The position numbers were made by a program, and so were the translations under genes. Positions 53,517-63,490 of a stretch of 64,000 bases of DNA are shown here, one piece after another. The stretch comes from Betaproteobacteria bacterium Ga0077540 (lineage in GTDB: Bacteria > Pseudomonadota > Gammaproteobacteria > Burkholderiales > Methylophilaceae): NCBI GenBank assembly GCA_001464125.1, contig LNEP01000011.1, positions 62,001 to 126,000 on the forward strand, given 5' to 3'. A model generated the notes under the pieces. The model did no database searches. It was not told the DNA's origin and worked only from the letters and a program-made list of their open reading frames with translations. The first letter of the stretch is position 1, and the number at the start of each line of letters is the position of its first letter.

Positions 53517-54827
53517 TTACTGATTCAATGGATCTTGCTCTTCCAACTCAATGGCTGCTGCCAGCAAGGCTAAGCGTGCCACCACGCCGTAGGCATAAAA
53601 GCGATTGGGCGGCGCGTCTGGTAAGCCTGCACAGTCTGGCAACGTACAGGGCTTTTCAAAGGCCAGTGGCACAAAATGCATGCCAGGAGCGTTAAGATTC
53701 TCATCAACAGCACGCCCGGTATGCACACGGTAAAAGCCACCAATCACAAAGTGGTCCATCATATACACCACTGGTTCAGCCACCGCGTCGTTAATGCTCT
53801 CAAAAGTGTAAACACCTTCTTGAATAATCACTTCGGACACTTGCATGCCTTCTTTGACCACTGACATTTTATTGCGGGTTTTGCGGTTTAAGTCACGTAC
53901 ATCATCCGGAGATTTCACGGTCATGATGCCCATGCCATAAGTACCGGCATCAGCTTTAACAATCACAAACGGCTCTTGTGTGATGCCATATTCCGCATAT
54001 TTGGCTTTAATTTTAGTCAGCAGCTCATCCACTTTTTGTGCCAAACATTCTTCACCGGTACGCGCGTGGAAATCAATCTCACCACAGGTATCAAAGTAAG
54101 GGTTCAATATCCATGGGTCTATGCCTAAGAGTGTGGAAAATTCATCAACTACTCGGTTGTAAGCTTCAAAGTGTTGCGATTTTCGGCGTGTGGACCATCC
54201 GGCATGCAGAGGTGGAATCAGGTTTTGCTCTAAGTTTTGCAGAATCGGCGGAATGCCGCCTGATAAATCGTTATTTAGCAGCACGGCGCAGCTATCAAAG
54301 GCTTCATAGGTTACGCCATCCAAACTACTTTGCTTGAGCACGATGCGGTTTTTCTCACGTACAACTGGTTCCAGCACTAGGCTATGACCATCATGCGTTT
54401 CCAAACGTGTAATGGTCGTAATCTCCGGAGAAATGCTGCCGATGCGCACATCTAATCCTGCAGCACGCATGATATTGCTCAATTCATACACATTGCGCAA
54501 ATAAAAGGTATTACGCGTATGGTTTTCGGGAATAATCAGCAAGCGTCTCGCTTCTGGACAGATTTTTTCTACCGCCACTTGTGCGGCTTGTACGCTTAAG
54601 CTTAAGAATTCTGGATTGAGGTTGTTAAAGCCTCCCGGGAACAAATTGGTGTCGACCGGCGCCAGCTTGAAACCAGCGTTACGCAAATCAACCGAGGCAT
54701 AAAACGGTGCGGCGTATTCTTGCCATTGGCTACGAAACCAATGTTCAATTTGCGGCATGGCCGCCAACATGCGCTTTTCTAAGTCTAGTAATTGGCCGTT
54801 TAATGCAGTGGTTAGATGGGGCACCAT
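53517..54827 (-). CDS. gshA: Glutamate-cysteine ligase
   Basis: A 436-residue ligase forming gamma-glutamylcysteine. The family is the beta-proteobacterial/Acidithiobacillus-type GshA, unlike E. coli GshA (recalled from memory). Characteristic stretches: VDLRNAGFKLAPVDTNLFPG, FNNLNPEF, IPENHTRNTFYLRNVYEL, LLNNDLSGGIPPIL, VVKADAGTYGMGIMTVKSPD and EVIIQEGVYTFESIN. Co-directional with gshB and followed by it. Confidence 0.93.
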   Translation of the reverse strand: MVPHLTTALNGQLLDLEKRMLAAMPQIEHWFRSQWQEYAAPFYASVDLRNAGFKLAPVDTNLFPGGFNNLNPEFLSLSVQAAQVAVEKICPEARRLLIIPENHTRNTFYLRNVYELSNIMRAAGLDVRIGSISPEITTITRLETHDGHSLVLEPVVREKNRIVLKQSSLDGVTYEAFDSCAVLLNNDLSGGIPPILQNLEQNLIPPLHAGWSTRRKSQHFEAYNRVVDEFSTLLGIDPWILNPYFDTCGEIDFHARTGEECLAQKVDELLTKIKAKYAEYGITQEPFVIVKADAGTYGMGIMTVKSPDDVRDLNRKTRNKMSVVKEGMQVSEVIIQEGVYTFESINDAVAEPVVYMMDHFVIGGFYRVHTGRAVDENLNAPGMHFVPLAFEKPCTLPDCAGLPDAPPNRFYAYGVVARLALLAAAIELEEQDPLNQ

Positions 54828-54919
54828 AGTGTTTGTTATCCAAAAAATTGATTATTTATTATGGATGGCGTCTGCACGTCACTTATTCAAGTGTGCTTAG
54901 CGTACTCTTTTTGTTAGAT

Positions 54920-55885
54920 TTAGACCACTGCGTGCGCTTGCAGGTCAGCATGGTAACTACTTCTGACCATTGGGCCACTGGCGGCGTTATCAAAGCCCAT
55001 TGCATCTGCTTGGGTTTTTAAGTAGTCAAACGTAGCAGGTTCAACATAACGCATCACTGGTAAATGGTGCACGCTAGGCTGTAAATATTGACCGAGTGTG
55101 AGCATGCTGACTTGGTGCGCTCTTAAGTCTTGCATCACCGCTATAATTTCTTCATCGGTTTCGCCCAAACCAAGCATCAAGCCAGATTTAGTGGGAATGT
55201 GCGGGTACATCTCGCTAAATACTTTGAGCAGATTGAGTGAGTTTTGATAGTCTGAACCTGGCCGTGCTTGTTTGTATAAGCGTGGCACGGTTTCCAGATT
55301 GTGGTTCATCACATCGGGTGGCGCTTTGCGCAATATTTCTAGCGCGACATCTAAACGCCCACGAAAATCCGGCACTAAAATTTCGATTTTGATGTGCGGC
55401 GAGTATTTACGAACGGCTTGAATACAATCAACAAAGTGTTGCGCACCGCCATCCTTCAAATCGTCACGGTCTACTGAAGTAATCACAACATATTTCAGCC
55501 CCATTTGCGCAATGGTGCGCGCTAAATTTTCCGGTTCGTTCACATCCGGTGGCAATGGCTTGCCGTGCGCTACATCACAGAATGGGCAGCGGCGTGTGCA
55601 AATGTCACCTAAAATCATAAAGGTCGCGGTGCCGCCACTAAAACATTCGCCGATATTGGGGCAACTGGCTTCTTCACACACCGTATGCAGATTGTTCTCG
55701 CGCAATACACGCTTAATCTCTTGAAAGCGTGCTGAATCCGGCACCTTCATGCGGATCCACTCGGGTTTACGCAACATAGGTTGCGGCACGATTTTAATAG
55801 GGATACGTGCCGTTTTTTCGGCATCTACTTCCTTGACACCCGCGATTTTCTTAGCGGGTGGCGTGACATTTATCGGGTCGGCCAT
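54920..55885 (-). CDS. lipA: Lipoyl synthase
   Basis: A 321-residue radical SAM enzyme that inserts two sulfurs into octanoyl-protein. Both clusters are visible: auxiliary C-x4-C-x5-C in [16 protein letters not shown] and radical SAM C-x3-C-x2-C in [26 protein letters not shown] and [18 protein letters not shown] follow. The N-terminal 40 residues are rich in Lys/Pro. Overlaps the end of lipB by 16 bases. Confidence 0.96.
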   Translation of the reverse strand: MADPINVTPPAKKIAGVKEVDAEKTARIPIKIVPQPMLRKPEWIRMKVPDSARFQEIKRVLRENNLHTVCEEASCPNIGECFSGGTATFMILGDICTRRCPFCDVAHGKPLPPDVNEPENLARTIAQMGLKYVVITSVDRDDLKDGGAQHFVDCIQAVRKYSPHIKIEILVPDFRGRLDVALEILRKAPPDVMNHNLETVPRLYKQARPGSDYQNSLNLLKVFSEMYPHIPTKSGLMLGLGETDEEIIAVMQDLRAHQVSMLTLGQYLQPSVHHLPVMRYVEPATFDYLKTQADAMGFDNAASGPMVRSSYHADLQAHAVV

Positions 55886-56496
55886 GCGTTTAATTTCTTT
55901 TCTAATATGGAGAGTAAGGCCTCTCCTATTTCTGTCAGAGTGGCTTGGATACCAAGCGCTTTGGTTTGCGTCATGCTTAAGCCGGCATATCCACAGGGAT
56001 CAATGGCCTCAAATGGCGTTAAATCCATGTCGATATTCAAACTCAAACCATGATAACAGCATTGGTTTTTTAAGCGTAATCCCAGAGAAGCAATTTTTTT
56101 GGCATCGACATAAACGCCGGGTGCGTCTGGCTTTGCTACCGATGCTACGCCATACAATGTCAGCACTTCTATCAAACTTGTTTCTAAGATGGTGACAAGC
56201 TGTCGAACATTCAAGCCACGTCGAGCTAAATCAATCAAACAATAAATGACGAGTTGGCCGGGGCCGTGATACGTGATTTTACCGCCACGGTCTACCATCA
56301 CCACAGGAATGTCATTGTAAGGTAAGCGCACACCTTTGCGGTTGAGCCCTAGTGTGTATACCGGCGGGTGCTCGGTTAACCATAGTTCATCTGCAGTATC
56401 GGCCGTTCTGGTTGCAGTAAGCGTTTGCATAGCTTGCAACGTGGTTGGGTAATCCGTCAGCCCTAATCGTTTAAGTTGAATGTCCATGACGTTCAA
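55870..56496 (-). CDS. lipB: Octanoyl-ACP:protein N-octanoyltransferase
   Basis: A 208-residue transferase providing the octanoyl group for lipoate attachment. [39 protein letters not shown], Cys/Lys active-site pair in [20 protein letters not shown] and [20 protein letters not shown] show this. The start may be the Met three codons later (56487). Precedes lipA. Confidence 0.94.
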   Translation of the reverse strand: MNVMDIQLKRLGLTDYPTTLQAMQTLTATRTADTADELWLTEHPPVYTLGLNRKGVRLPYNDIPVVMVDRGGKITYHGPGQLVIYCLIDLARRGLNVRQLVTILETSLIEVLTLYGVASVAKPDAPGVYVDAKKIASLGLRLKNQCCYHGLSLNIDMDLTPFEAIDPCGYAGLSMTQTKALGIQATLTEIGEALLSILEKKLNAWPTR

Positions 56497-56525
56497 GGTG
56501 GCCGTGCAGGCTTGCCGCCAAAAGA

Positions 56526-56807
56526 TTAAAGCACCACTTTCACCATGGGGTGAGCCGTTAGCGTGCGGTAAATATCATCCAATTGTGGCTTGGAGGTGAC
56601 ATAGACCAAGCAGGTCAGGCTGATGTATTTGCCACCAGCGCTGCCGCGCATCTCAATTAAATGCGCCCCAAAATCTGGGATGTGTTGCTGGATGGCTTGC
56701 GTGATGGCTGAGGTGAAGTCTGGGTGCGTCTCGCCCATCACCTTGATGGGGAAGTTACACGGAAACTCAATCAGCGTTTCCTGCGAGCTTGGGTCAATAT
56801 CGGCCAT
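56526..56807 (-). CDS. ybeD: YbeD/DUF493 family protein
   Basis: A 93-residue ferredoxin-fold protein found between dac and lipB in many proteobacteria. [20 protein letters not shown] then [20 protein letters not shown] match DUF493. No established function; a regulator role in lipoate metabolism has been proposed. Lies one base after the dac stop. Confidence 0.92.
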   Translation of the reverse strand: MADIDPSSQETLIEFPCNFPIKVMGETHPDFTSAITQAIQQHIPDFGAHLIEMRGSAGGKYISLTCLVYVTSKPQLDDIYRTLTAHPMVKVVL

Positions 56808-56808
56808 A

Positions 56809-57945
56809 TTATTGCAGCATCAGTTTGATGCTATCTAACATACGACTAAAGAAGCCACCCGCTTCGACCGCTTTAACCGCAATCAATGGCCGCTCGGCTA
56901 ATTGTTTGCCATCTAAAGTAAAGGTGATTTTACCGATGACTTGCTTGGCTTTCACTGGTGCAATCAATGGTTGCTGGCTGGTCATGCTGGCTTTAACGCG
57001 AGCATAATCGCCTTTTGGTAGAGAAAAATAGACGTCTTGCGCAACCGTAGCATTAACCAGTTTCTCGTTGCCTTTCCAAACGCGTAATGCATTAATCGGC
57101 TGGCCTTGTCTGTATACCAAAGTGCTTTCAAAAAACTGAAAGCCGTAATTAAGGAGTTTTTGGCTTTCAATCGCTCGCGATGCTTCTGACACCGCACCCA
57201 GCACGACAGAAATCAGGCGGGTATCGCTACGCTTAGAGGATGCAATCAAACAATAACCAGCAGATTCGGTATGGCCTGTTTTCATGCCATCCACATTAGC
57301 ATCCAACCACAATAATCGGTTGCGGTTAGGCTGTGTGATTTTGTTAAAGGTGAATTCCTTCATGGAGTACAGGCGTTTGTAATCTAAAGGGAAATCACGG
57401 ATGAGCGCGCTGGCTAACAAAGATAAATCGTAGGCTGTTGTGTAATGTTGCGCATCGGGCAGGCCGGTCGCATTCATGTAATGTGTGTTCTTCATGCCCA
57501 ATTTAGCGGCTTTTTTATTCATTAAGTCGGCAAACTGTTCTTCAGACCCTGCAATGCCTTCTGCTAATGTGATGGAGGCGTCGTTACCGGATTGAATAAT
57601 CAAGCCATGCAAGAGCTCGTCCACGGTCACTGGTTTGTTTGGTTCGATGAACATTTTCGAGCCTTCAATTTTCCAGGCTTTTTCGCTGACGGGTAACGTT
57701 TGATCCAGTTTCAAATAGCGGTTTTGAATGGCTTCAAACGCAAGATATGCCGTCATGATTTTAGTTAGCGATGCGGGCTCAACGCGCTCATTTTGTTTAA
57801 AGCCGGCCACGATGGTGCCGCTGTTGTAGTCCTTGAGAATATAGGCATTCACCGCTAAGTTTGGTGGTGGTGTGACTTCCGCATGAACGCTGGCAACCAG
57901 CAAACTACTAAGCATGAAAAATAAAGTTTGGATCAGTGTGCGCAT
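56809..57945 (-). CDS. dacA: D-alanyl-D-alanine carboxypeptidase (PBP5/6 type)
   Basis: A 378-residue serine DD-carboxypeptidase trimming pentapeptide side chains. Signal peptide ends near SVHAEV. Motifs: SxxK in PASLTKIMTAY, SxN in IIQSGNDASITLAEG and KTG in MKTGHTESAGYC. A C-terminal domain with a terminal amphipathic helix (FFSRMLDSIKLMLQ) anchors it to the membrane. The ATG at 57945 gives the signal peptide directly. Between rlpA and ybeD. Confidence 0.94.
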   Translation of the reverse strand: MRTLIQTLFFMLSSLLVASVHAEVTPPPNLAVNAYILKDYNSGTIVAGFKQNERVEPASLTKIMTAYLAFEAIQNRYLKLDQTLPVSEKAWKIEGSKMFIEPNKPVTVDELLHGLIIQSGNDASITLAEGIAGSEEQFADLMNKKAAKLGMKNTHYMNATGLPDAQHYTTAYDLSLLASALIRDFPLDYKRLYSMKEFTFNKITQPNRNRLLWLDANVDGMKTGHTESAGYCLIASSKRSDTRLISVVLGAVSEASRAIESQKLLNYGFQFFESTLVYRQGQPINALRVWKGNEKLVNATVAQDVYFSLPKGDYARVKASMTSQQPLIAPVKAKQVIGKITFTLDGKQLAERPLIAVKAVEAGGFFSRMLDSIKLMLQ

Positions 57946-57955
57946 AATTGAATCG

Positions 57956-58927
57956 TTATTGTGTGTGAATAATACTGTTGATATTGAGTCTTTGCTTGAT
58001 GTCTGCCGCAATTTGACTAGCTTTGTTTCTAGAGGCGTAAGGGCCTAATTTCAAGCGATATATCTGACTATTATACACGTGGTTAATATCTTGACCGTTT
58101 GCGATGCCAAGGTTTTGAATTTTTTGCTTGAGGGCGCTGGCGTTGGCTTCTAATTTAAATGCACCGACTTGCACAAAAAATTGTTGTAAAGTAGTTTGCA
58201 GGGAACTGCTAGATGCACTGTTACTGGATGTGGTGTTGCTTGGAGTTGAGCTACTTGCAATGGCTTCTACAGATTGGGGTTCAGGAGCTGCTTGTTTGTT
58301 CTGCGAGGCATAGCGCTCGGCATCCACTGCCTCAATCTCTACGCGTGCGCTTCCTTTATCTAAAATACGTAATTTGTGTGCAGCAGCATAAGATAAATCA
58401 ATAATGCGGCTGTGTTTGAATGGCCCCCTGTCGTTTACTCTCACAATCACTGTGCGACCATTGCTAGGGTTGGTTACCTTTACATAGCTTGGCAAAGGTA
58501 ATGTCGGATGGGCAGCTGTCATGGCATACATGTTATAAACCTCGCCATTGGCAGTTTTGCGACCATGAAATCGTTTGCCGTACCACGAGGCGACGCCAGC
58601 CTGCTTAAATGGTTGATAGCTTTTCATCGGCACATAGGTTTCGCCTAATGCTTGATAAGGGCGTGTGGCTGGAGGATGAATCACCTCTTGTTTGGGAACG
58701 GCGTCTGGAATTTCATCTAAATTGCTAGGTGGATTCGCTTCAGGGCCATCATCCATATAATAGCCGCCAGGGGTATCCACCTCAGCTTGGGCGCTAGGAG
58801 TTGTTTGCCCTGAGCTTGATTGTGGCGTGCTTTCACGTTCTAAAGGTGGGGCTGGTCTGGTTGTTTGTTGGCCGCCACAAGCGGTGAGCAGTGTTGCGAT
58901 AAACAGCGAGAGTATTATCTTATGCAT
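57956..58927 (-). CDS. rlpA: Septal-ring lytic transglycosylase RlpA
   Basis: A 323-residue outer-membrane lipoprotein (MHKIILSLFIATLLTACGG, lipobox LTAC). A Pro/Ser-rich linker precedes the double-psi beta-barrel with GVASWYGKRFHGRKTANGE and NDRGPFKHSRIIDLSYAAA, containing the catalytic Glu/Asp/His set. A C-terminal SPOR domain (FFVQVGAFKLEANA) binds denuded glycan at the septum. Between rodA and dac. Confidence 0.94.
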   Translation of the reverse strand: MHKIILSLFIATLLTACGGQQTTRPAPPLERESTPQSSSGQTTPSAQAEVDTPGGYYMDDGPEANPPSNLDEIPDAVPKQEVIHPPATRPYQALGETYVPMKSYQPFKQAGVASWYGKRFHGRKTANGEVYNMYAMTAAHPTLPLPSYVKVTNPSNGRTVIVRVNDRGPFKHSRIIDLSYAAAHKLRILDKGSARVEIEAVDAERYASQNKQAAPEPQSVEAIASSSTPSNTTSSNSASSSSLQTTLQQFFVQVGAFKLEANASALKQKIQNLGIANGQDINHVYNSQIYRLKLGPYASRNKASQIAADIKQRLNINSIIHTQ

Positions 58928-58945
58928 GGTATTAAATCCGTTTCA

Positions 58946-60043
58946 TTATCCGGCAGCCACTAGTTTTTTATGTGTCTGTATACTCATTAATAATCCGAAT
59001 CCAAGGCCTAGCGTTAGCATCGAAGTGCCTCCATAGCTGATTAATGGTAGGGGCACACCCACTACGGGTAGTATGCCGCTGACCATGCCCATGTTTACAA
59101 AGCAGTATGTGAAAAAGGTCATGGCAATGCTGCCGGCCAGTAATCTAGAAAATGTGCTTTTGGCTTGAGAGGCAATATAAAAACCTCGCCCAATGATGAT
59201 AGCAAATAGGGTTAATAGAAGAATATTTCCTATCAAACCAAACTCTTCACCAAATACAGCAAAAATAAAGTCGGTGGTACGCTCTGGTAAGAAATCTAAT
59301 TGTGTTTGCGTACCATTCAGCCAACCTTTGCCAGCAACGCCGCCAGAGCCAATGGCAATAGTGGATTGAATAATATGATAGCCGGAGCCCAGTGGGTCTT
59401 GTGTGGGATCTATAAGAATCTCGATTCTGCGGCGCTGATAATCATGCAGTAATGACCAAAAGATAGGGCTAAGCGCACCAACAAGTACTACGCCACCCAG
59501 AATAAAACGCCAACTTAGGCCGGCTAAAAAGATGACATAAAAGCCAGAGGCAGTGACTAGCATAGCGGTACCTAAGTCAGGCTGCTTCATGATCAATAGT
59601 ACAGGCACCATCAAAATGACCGCCCCGATAATAAAGTCTAATGCTGTTAGGTTGGATTCGCGTTTAGAAAAGTACCATGCCAGCATAATCGGCGCCGCAA
59701 GTTTGAGCAGTTCAGACGGTTGGATTTTAGTAATGCCAATATTGAGCCAACGTCTGGCACCATGGCTGATATCGCCAAATAGTGCAACAGCGATTAGGAG
59801 TAATACCCCAAGAATGTAAGCAGGTATTGCAATCCGCTCTATATGCTGTGGTTGCACGTTAGCCACTGCCCACATAGCAACCAATGCCACCGCCATATTA
59901 ATCATTTGCGCACTGACTCTGGAGAGTTGTTGCCCAGAGGCACTGAACAGCACAAGCAATCCCACCAGCATGGCAAATAAAATGCATGCAAGCAGCACTG
60001 AATCAATATGCTTGAATAAACCAGTGATGAATTTGCTAATCAT
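58946..60043 (-). CDS. rodA: Rod-shape glycosyltransferase RodA
   Basis: A 365-residue SEDS peptidoglycan polymerase with about ten membrane segments. Seen: WLNIGITKIQPSELLKLAAP, VLLIMKQPDLGTAMLV, GSGYHIIQSTIAIGSGG, LPERTTDFIFAVFGEEFGLI (catalytic Asp region) and VGVPLPLISYGGTSMLTLG. The ATG at 60043 overlaps the mrdA stop by eight bases. Confidence 0.95.
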   Translation of the reverse strand: MISKFITGLFKHIDSVLLACILFAMLVGLLVLFSASGQQLSRVSAQMINMAVALVAMWAVANVQPQHIERIAIPAYILGVLLLIAVALFGDISHGARRWLNIGITKIQPSELLKLAAPIMLAWYFSKRESNLTALDFIIGAVILMVPVLLIMKQPDLGTAMLVTASGFYVIFLAGLSWRFILGGVVLVGALSPIFWSLLHDYQRRRIEILIDPTQDPLGSGYHIIQSTIAIGSGGVAGKGWLNGTQTQLDFLPERTTDFIFAVFGEEFGLIGNILLLTLFAIIIGRGFYIASQAKSTFSRLLAGSIAMTFFTYCFVNMGMVSGILPVVGVPLPLISYGGTSMLTLGLGFGLLMSIQTHKKLVAAG

Positions 60044-61985
60044 AGTGTTCTTCTTCAGCGTGTGTCTCTGCAGCGTTATTCGCTGGGCTATTAGGGGGTG
60101 GTACAACTGCATTTGGCGCTATTTCTTCTGCAGGCTCTTTCCCCAATAAATAGTAATCCATGACTTTGCGTGCAATTGGGCCTGCAGCGGAGCCGCCATG
60201 CCCGCCATTTTCAACAATCACTGCCAGCGCGATTTTGGGTGCTTCAGCAGGTGCATAGGCAATGAACAGCGCGTGATCGCGATGGCGCTCGTTGATGCTA
60301 TGTTCGTTGTATTTTTCGTTTTGTTTAATGCCAATCACCTGTGCTGTACCGGTTTTAGCTGCAATACTATAGCCAGCATTAGCACCCACTGAGGCCGCAG
60401 TCCCGCCGGGAAGTGTTACGTCTACCATGCCAGCTTTTACAATGTCTAGATTTTGCGATTTAAGATTAAGTTTATCAAGTACCGTGCGCGCTATCGGCGT
60501 AACCACGTTCGTTTTGGAGTTAACTACCGCATTGACAATGTGTGGGCGGATTGCTGTACCTTGGTTAGCAAGCGTTGCTGTGGCATACGCCAACTGCATA
60601 GGCGTTACCAATGTATAGCCCTGACCAATCCCTACAATTACAGTTTCACCCATATACCATGGTTGTTTAAAGCGCCTTTTCTTCCACTCTGGCGTAGGTA
60701 GCAAACCAGAAACCTCACCATGAATATCAAGCCCAGTTTTTTGCCCGAAGCCAAAGTGTCTGACAAAATCGGTCAAACGCTCAATACCCAGCTCCATCGC
60801 TAGGCCGTAAAAAAACGTATCGCAAGAGATAGTGATGGCTTTGCGCATGTCTACACTGCCGTGCCCGCTTGGCTTCCAATCGCGATAGCGGTGGCGGCTG
60901 TTAGGCAGTGTAAAGTAACCTGCATCCTGAATGCTGTAAGGAGGCTCGCGCTTGCCAGCTTCTAGACCTGCTAACGCTACAAACGGTTTAAAAGTAGAAC
61001 CCGGTGGATAAATGCCTTTAAGTGTACGATTGATTAGTGGTTTATCTATGGAGTTGTTCAGCGCATTCCAATTGTCGTAATCAATCCCATCGACAAACAG
61101 GTTTGGGTCAAAGGTTGGCATGCTGACAAAGCCAAGCACCTCACCTGTGCTGGGCTGAATAGCGACCAATGAGCCTCGACGATCACCAAAAGCCTTTTCT
61201 GCAATCGCTTGTAACTTGGCGTCAATTGATAACACAACGTTGTTGCCAGAGGTAGGCGCAGCACTAGAAAGCACCCTCACGGCTTTGCCGTCGGCATTGA
61301 TTTCTACTTGCTGAAAACCAGTGCTGCCATGCAATTCACGCTCGTAAGCCTGTTCAACGCCGCCTTTGCCAATGTGGTCGGTGCCCTTATAGTTAGAGAT
61401 GACATTGTCCTCTTTGAGCTTGGCCAAATCCTTCTCATTAATACGGCTGATATACCCGATGGCGTGTGTCCCCAATTTACCTTGGGGATAATGTCGGTAG
61501 AGTCTGGATTTCAGCTCTACGCCTGGAAAGCGATAACGATTAACCGCAAATTTCGCTGCTTCAATCTCATTCAGATGTGTACGAATAGGAACGCTCTCAA
61601 AAGAGTGGCTTTCAGCTTTCAGTTTTTTAAAGCGCTTGAGATCGACCATGCTGATTTCAACTAGCTCTGATAGATTGGCAATGGTGGTGTCCATATTGCT
61701 GACTTTAGACGGCGTAACTTCCAGTGTGTACACAAAAAAATTGTGTGCTAACACGATACCGTTACGGTCAAGTATTAGGCCCCGATTGGGTGATATGGGG
61801 ACAATGGAAATACGATTGCTTTCGGCTAGTGTGTGGTAGTAATCGTGGCGTTGAATTTGTAAATAATAAAAGCGCAATCCAAGTGCGCCAAAAGCAATCA
61901 GCGCCAACAAAGCAGCAATCGTCAGACGTACACGAAAATTGTGCTGTTCGTTGAGGTGGTTTCTGAGTTCTGCGCTATATGCCAT
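60036..61985 (-). CDS. mrdA: Penicillin-binding protein 2
   Basis: A 649-residue elongasome transpeptidase with one N-terminal membrane helix, a pedestal domain and the transpeptidase domain: SxxK in YPPGSTFKPFVAL, SxD-like ISCDTFFYGLAMELG and KTG in AAKTGTAQV. A Pro/Asn-rich C-terminal tail ends EEEHYD. Partner of RodA, which follows with an overlap. Confidence 0.96.
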   Translation of the reverse strand: MAYSAELRNHLNEQHNFRVRLTIAALLALIAFGALGLRFYYLQIQRHDYYHTLAESNRISIVPISPNRGLILDRNGIVLAHNFFVYTLEVTPSKVSNMDTTIANLSELVEISMVDLKRFKKLKAESHSFESVPIRTHLNEIEAAKFAVNRYRFPGVELKSRLYRHYPQGKLGTHAIGYISRINEKDLAKLKEDNVISNYKGTDHIGKGGVEQAYERELHGSTGFQQVEINADGKAVRVLSSAAPTSGNNVVLSIDAKLQAIAEKAFGDRRGSLVAIQPSTGEVLGFVSMPTFDPNLFVDGIDYDNWNALNNSIDKPLINRTLKGIYPPGSTFKPFVALAGLEAGKREPPYSIQDAGYFTLPNSRHRYRDWKPSGHGSVDMRKAITISCDTFFYGLAMELGIERLTDFVRHFGFGQKTGLDIHGEVSGLLPTPEWKKRRFKQPWYMGETVIVGIGQGYTLVTPMQLAYATATLANQGTAIRPHIVNAVVNSKTNVVTPIARTVLDKLNLKSQNLDIVKAGMVDVTLPGGTAASVGANAGYSIAAKTGTAQVIGIKQNEKYNEHSINERHRDHALFIAYAPAEAPKIALAVIVENGGHGGSAAGPIARKVMDYYLLGKEPAEEIAPNAVVPPPNSPANNAAETHAEEEHYD

Positions 61986-61997
61986 GCCAATATGTCA

Positions 61998-62471
61998 CTA
62001 GTGCCTAGGGCGGGTAGGCGCACCAAACATCAGCACCATCAGTTGCCACAAAATCAGGCTGGTAATCACCGGCCAGAAATATGACAAACCAGGGTTGTCA
62101 TAGTCAGCGAACAGTTTCAGCATTAGCACAATCGCGCGCTCAGCTATCAGCAGTGCGAAAATATAGATAGTCAACTGCCAGCGATTAAACAAGACTAGGC
62201 GTCGCTGGTATAACAATGCTAAAAAAGCGGCAAATCCAAATGCCAGTGCGTGTTGACCGAGCAAACTACCTGTAGATAAGTCCACAATCAAGCCGGCAAA
62301 CCATGACAATCCCACGTTGACTAAATATGGCGCACGAATCACCCAATATAGCGTGACGACTAGCAAAAAGTCGGGCCTGAGAATGACGCCTTGACCAGAC
62401 CATGGATATAGCTGAAAGGTTAGCGCGACTATCAGCGTAAGTAATACTGTAGTGATATTAACGGGGCGCAT
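61998..62471 (-). CDS. mreD: Rod shape-determining protein MreD
   Basis: A 157-residue membrane protein with about five hydrophobic segments, FQLYPWSGQGVILRPDFLLV and AGLIVDLSTGSLLGQHALAF among them, typical of MreD. Starts 14 bases inside mreC and is followed by mrdA after 12 bases. Confidence 0.93.
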   Translation of the reverse strand: MRPVNITTVLLTLIVALTFQLYPWSGQGVILRPDFLLVVTLYWVIRAPYLVNVGLSWFAGLIVDLSTGSLLGQHALAFGFAAFLALLYQRRLVLFNRWQLTIYIFALLIAERAIVLMLKLFADYDNPGLSYFWPVITSLILWQLMVLMFGAPTRPRH

Positions 62472-63435
62472 TTGGTTTTAATTTGGGCTTAGCCACAAGT
62501 TTGGGGTCGGGTTTGGTAACAACTGGTGGTGTTGCTGGAGCGCTAGGGGGATTCTCCTCCTCAATAGTCATTTCAGGCTCAGGCAAGCTAAGTATCAGTA
62601 ACTGCAAGTGATTGTTGACTCCTGCAATCGGAGTGCTGACGATTTTAGCAAAAGGAGAGTCGGGGCTTTGGCGCACTTGCGTCACTTTTGCAACGGCTAG
62701 TCCTGCTGGATACACCCCATCAATGCCAGAGGTGACTAACTTATCTCCCACTTTAATGTCTACGCTAGTCGGTAAAAAGGGTAAGTCGATGGTGTTACTT
62801 TTGCCCTCGCCAAAAGCGATAGCACGTAACTGGTTGCGTTCCACTTGAATGGGAATAGAAAGATTGTCATCTGTGATTAACGTGACCTCCGCGCTAAATG
62901 GGAAAGCGCGTGTTACTTGACCAACAACTCCTTCTGCATCCACAACTGCTTGTCCGGCCTTGACTCCATGCTGAGTACCACGGTTTATCACAATAACATT
63001 GCTGAAAGGATCACGACCCATGTGTAGGATTTCTCCCAAAATCGCTTTAGGAATCAGCGGAGCATTACCTTTTAGCAGCGTCTTTAGGTGGGAGTTCTCT
63101 AGTTCGATGGTTGAAAGTCTTTGCAGCATGACTTTGTGCTCGACGGCCTGCTGTTTAAGCTGCTGATTTTCAACAAGCAACCGATTGTGTGAGGTGAAAT
63201 ACTGGCGGATATTCATACCCCATTCGCTAGGGGCATTCGCTACCATTTCTAACGGATGCAAGGCGGCAATAAAAGTTTGGCGAAACTGTGCAAGGTAGTT
63301 GAGGCGCGAATCCACTGCCATCAGCACGATAGACAATGCACAGAAAAACATCATGCGTGAAAAAGGGCTGGGGCCACGAACAAAAAACGCTACTGATTCT
63401 TGCGGTTCTAGTTTCTGGTGTACACCCTTAAGCAT
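62458..63435 (-). CDS. mreC: Rod shape-determining protein MreC
   Basis: A 325-residue periplasmic scaffold with one N-terminal membrane helix, a coiled coil (about 80-120, RLLVENQQLKQQAVEHKVML) and two beta-barrel domains: VIVINRGTQHGVKAGQAVVD, EGVVGQVTRAFPFSAEVTLI and PVGDKLVTSGIDG-like VGDKLVTSGIDGVYPAGLAV. The C-terminal tail is Pro/Lys-rich. Lies 55 bases after mreB. Confidence 0.94.
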   Translation of the reverse strand: MLKGVHQKLEPQESVAFFVRGPSPFSRMMFFCALSIVLMAVDSRLNYLAQFRQTFIAALHPLEMVANAPSEWGMNIRQYFTSHNRLLVENQQLKQQAVEHKVMLQRLSTIELENSHLKTLLKGNAPLIPKAILGEILHMGRDPFSNVIVINRGTQHGVKAGQAVVDAEGVVGQVTRAFPFSAEVTLITDDNLSIPIQVERNQLRAIAFGEGKSNTIDLPFLPTSVDIKVGDKLVTSGIDGVYPAGLAVAKVTQVRQSPDSPFAKIVSTPIAGVNNHLQLLILSLPEPEMTIEEENPPSAPATPPVVTKPDPKLVAKPKLKPNAPR

Positions 63436-63490
63436 GCCAATTTAGTGCTGAATAAGTTACGAGTAATGATCAATAAAAATCGACTAACGA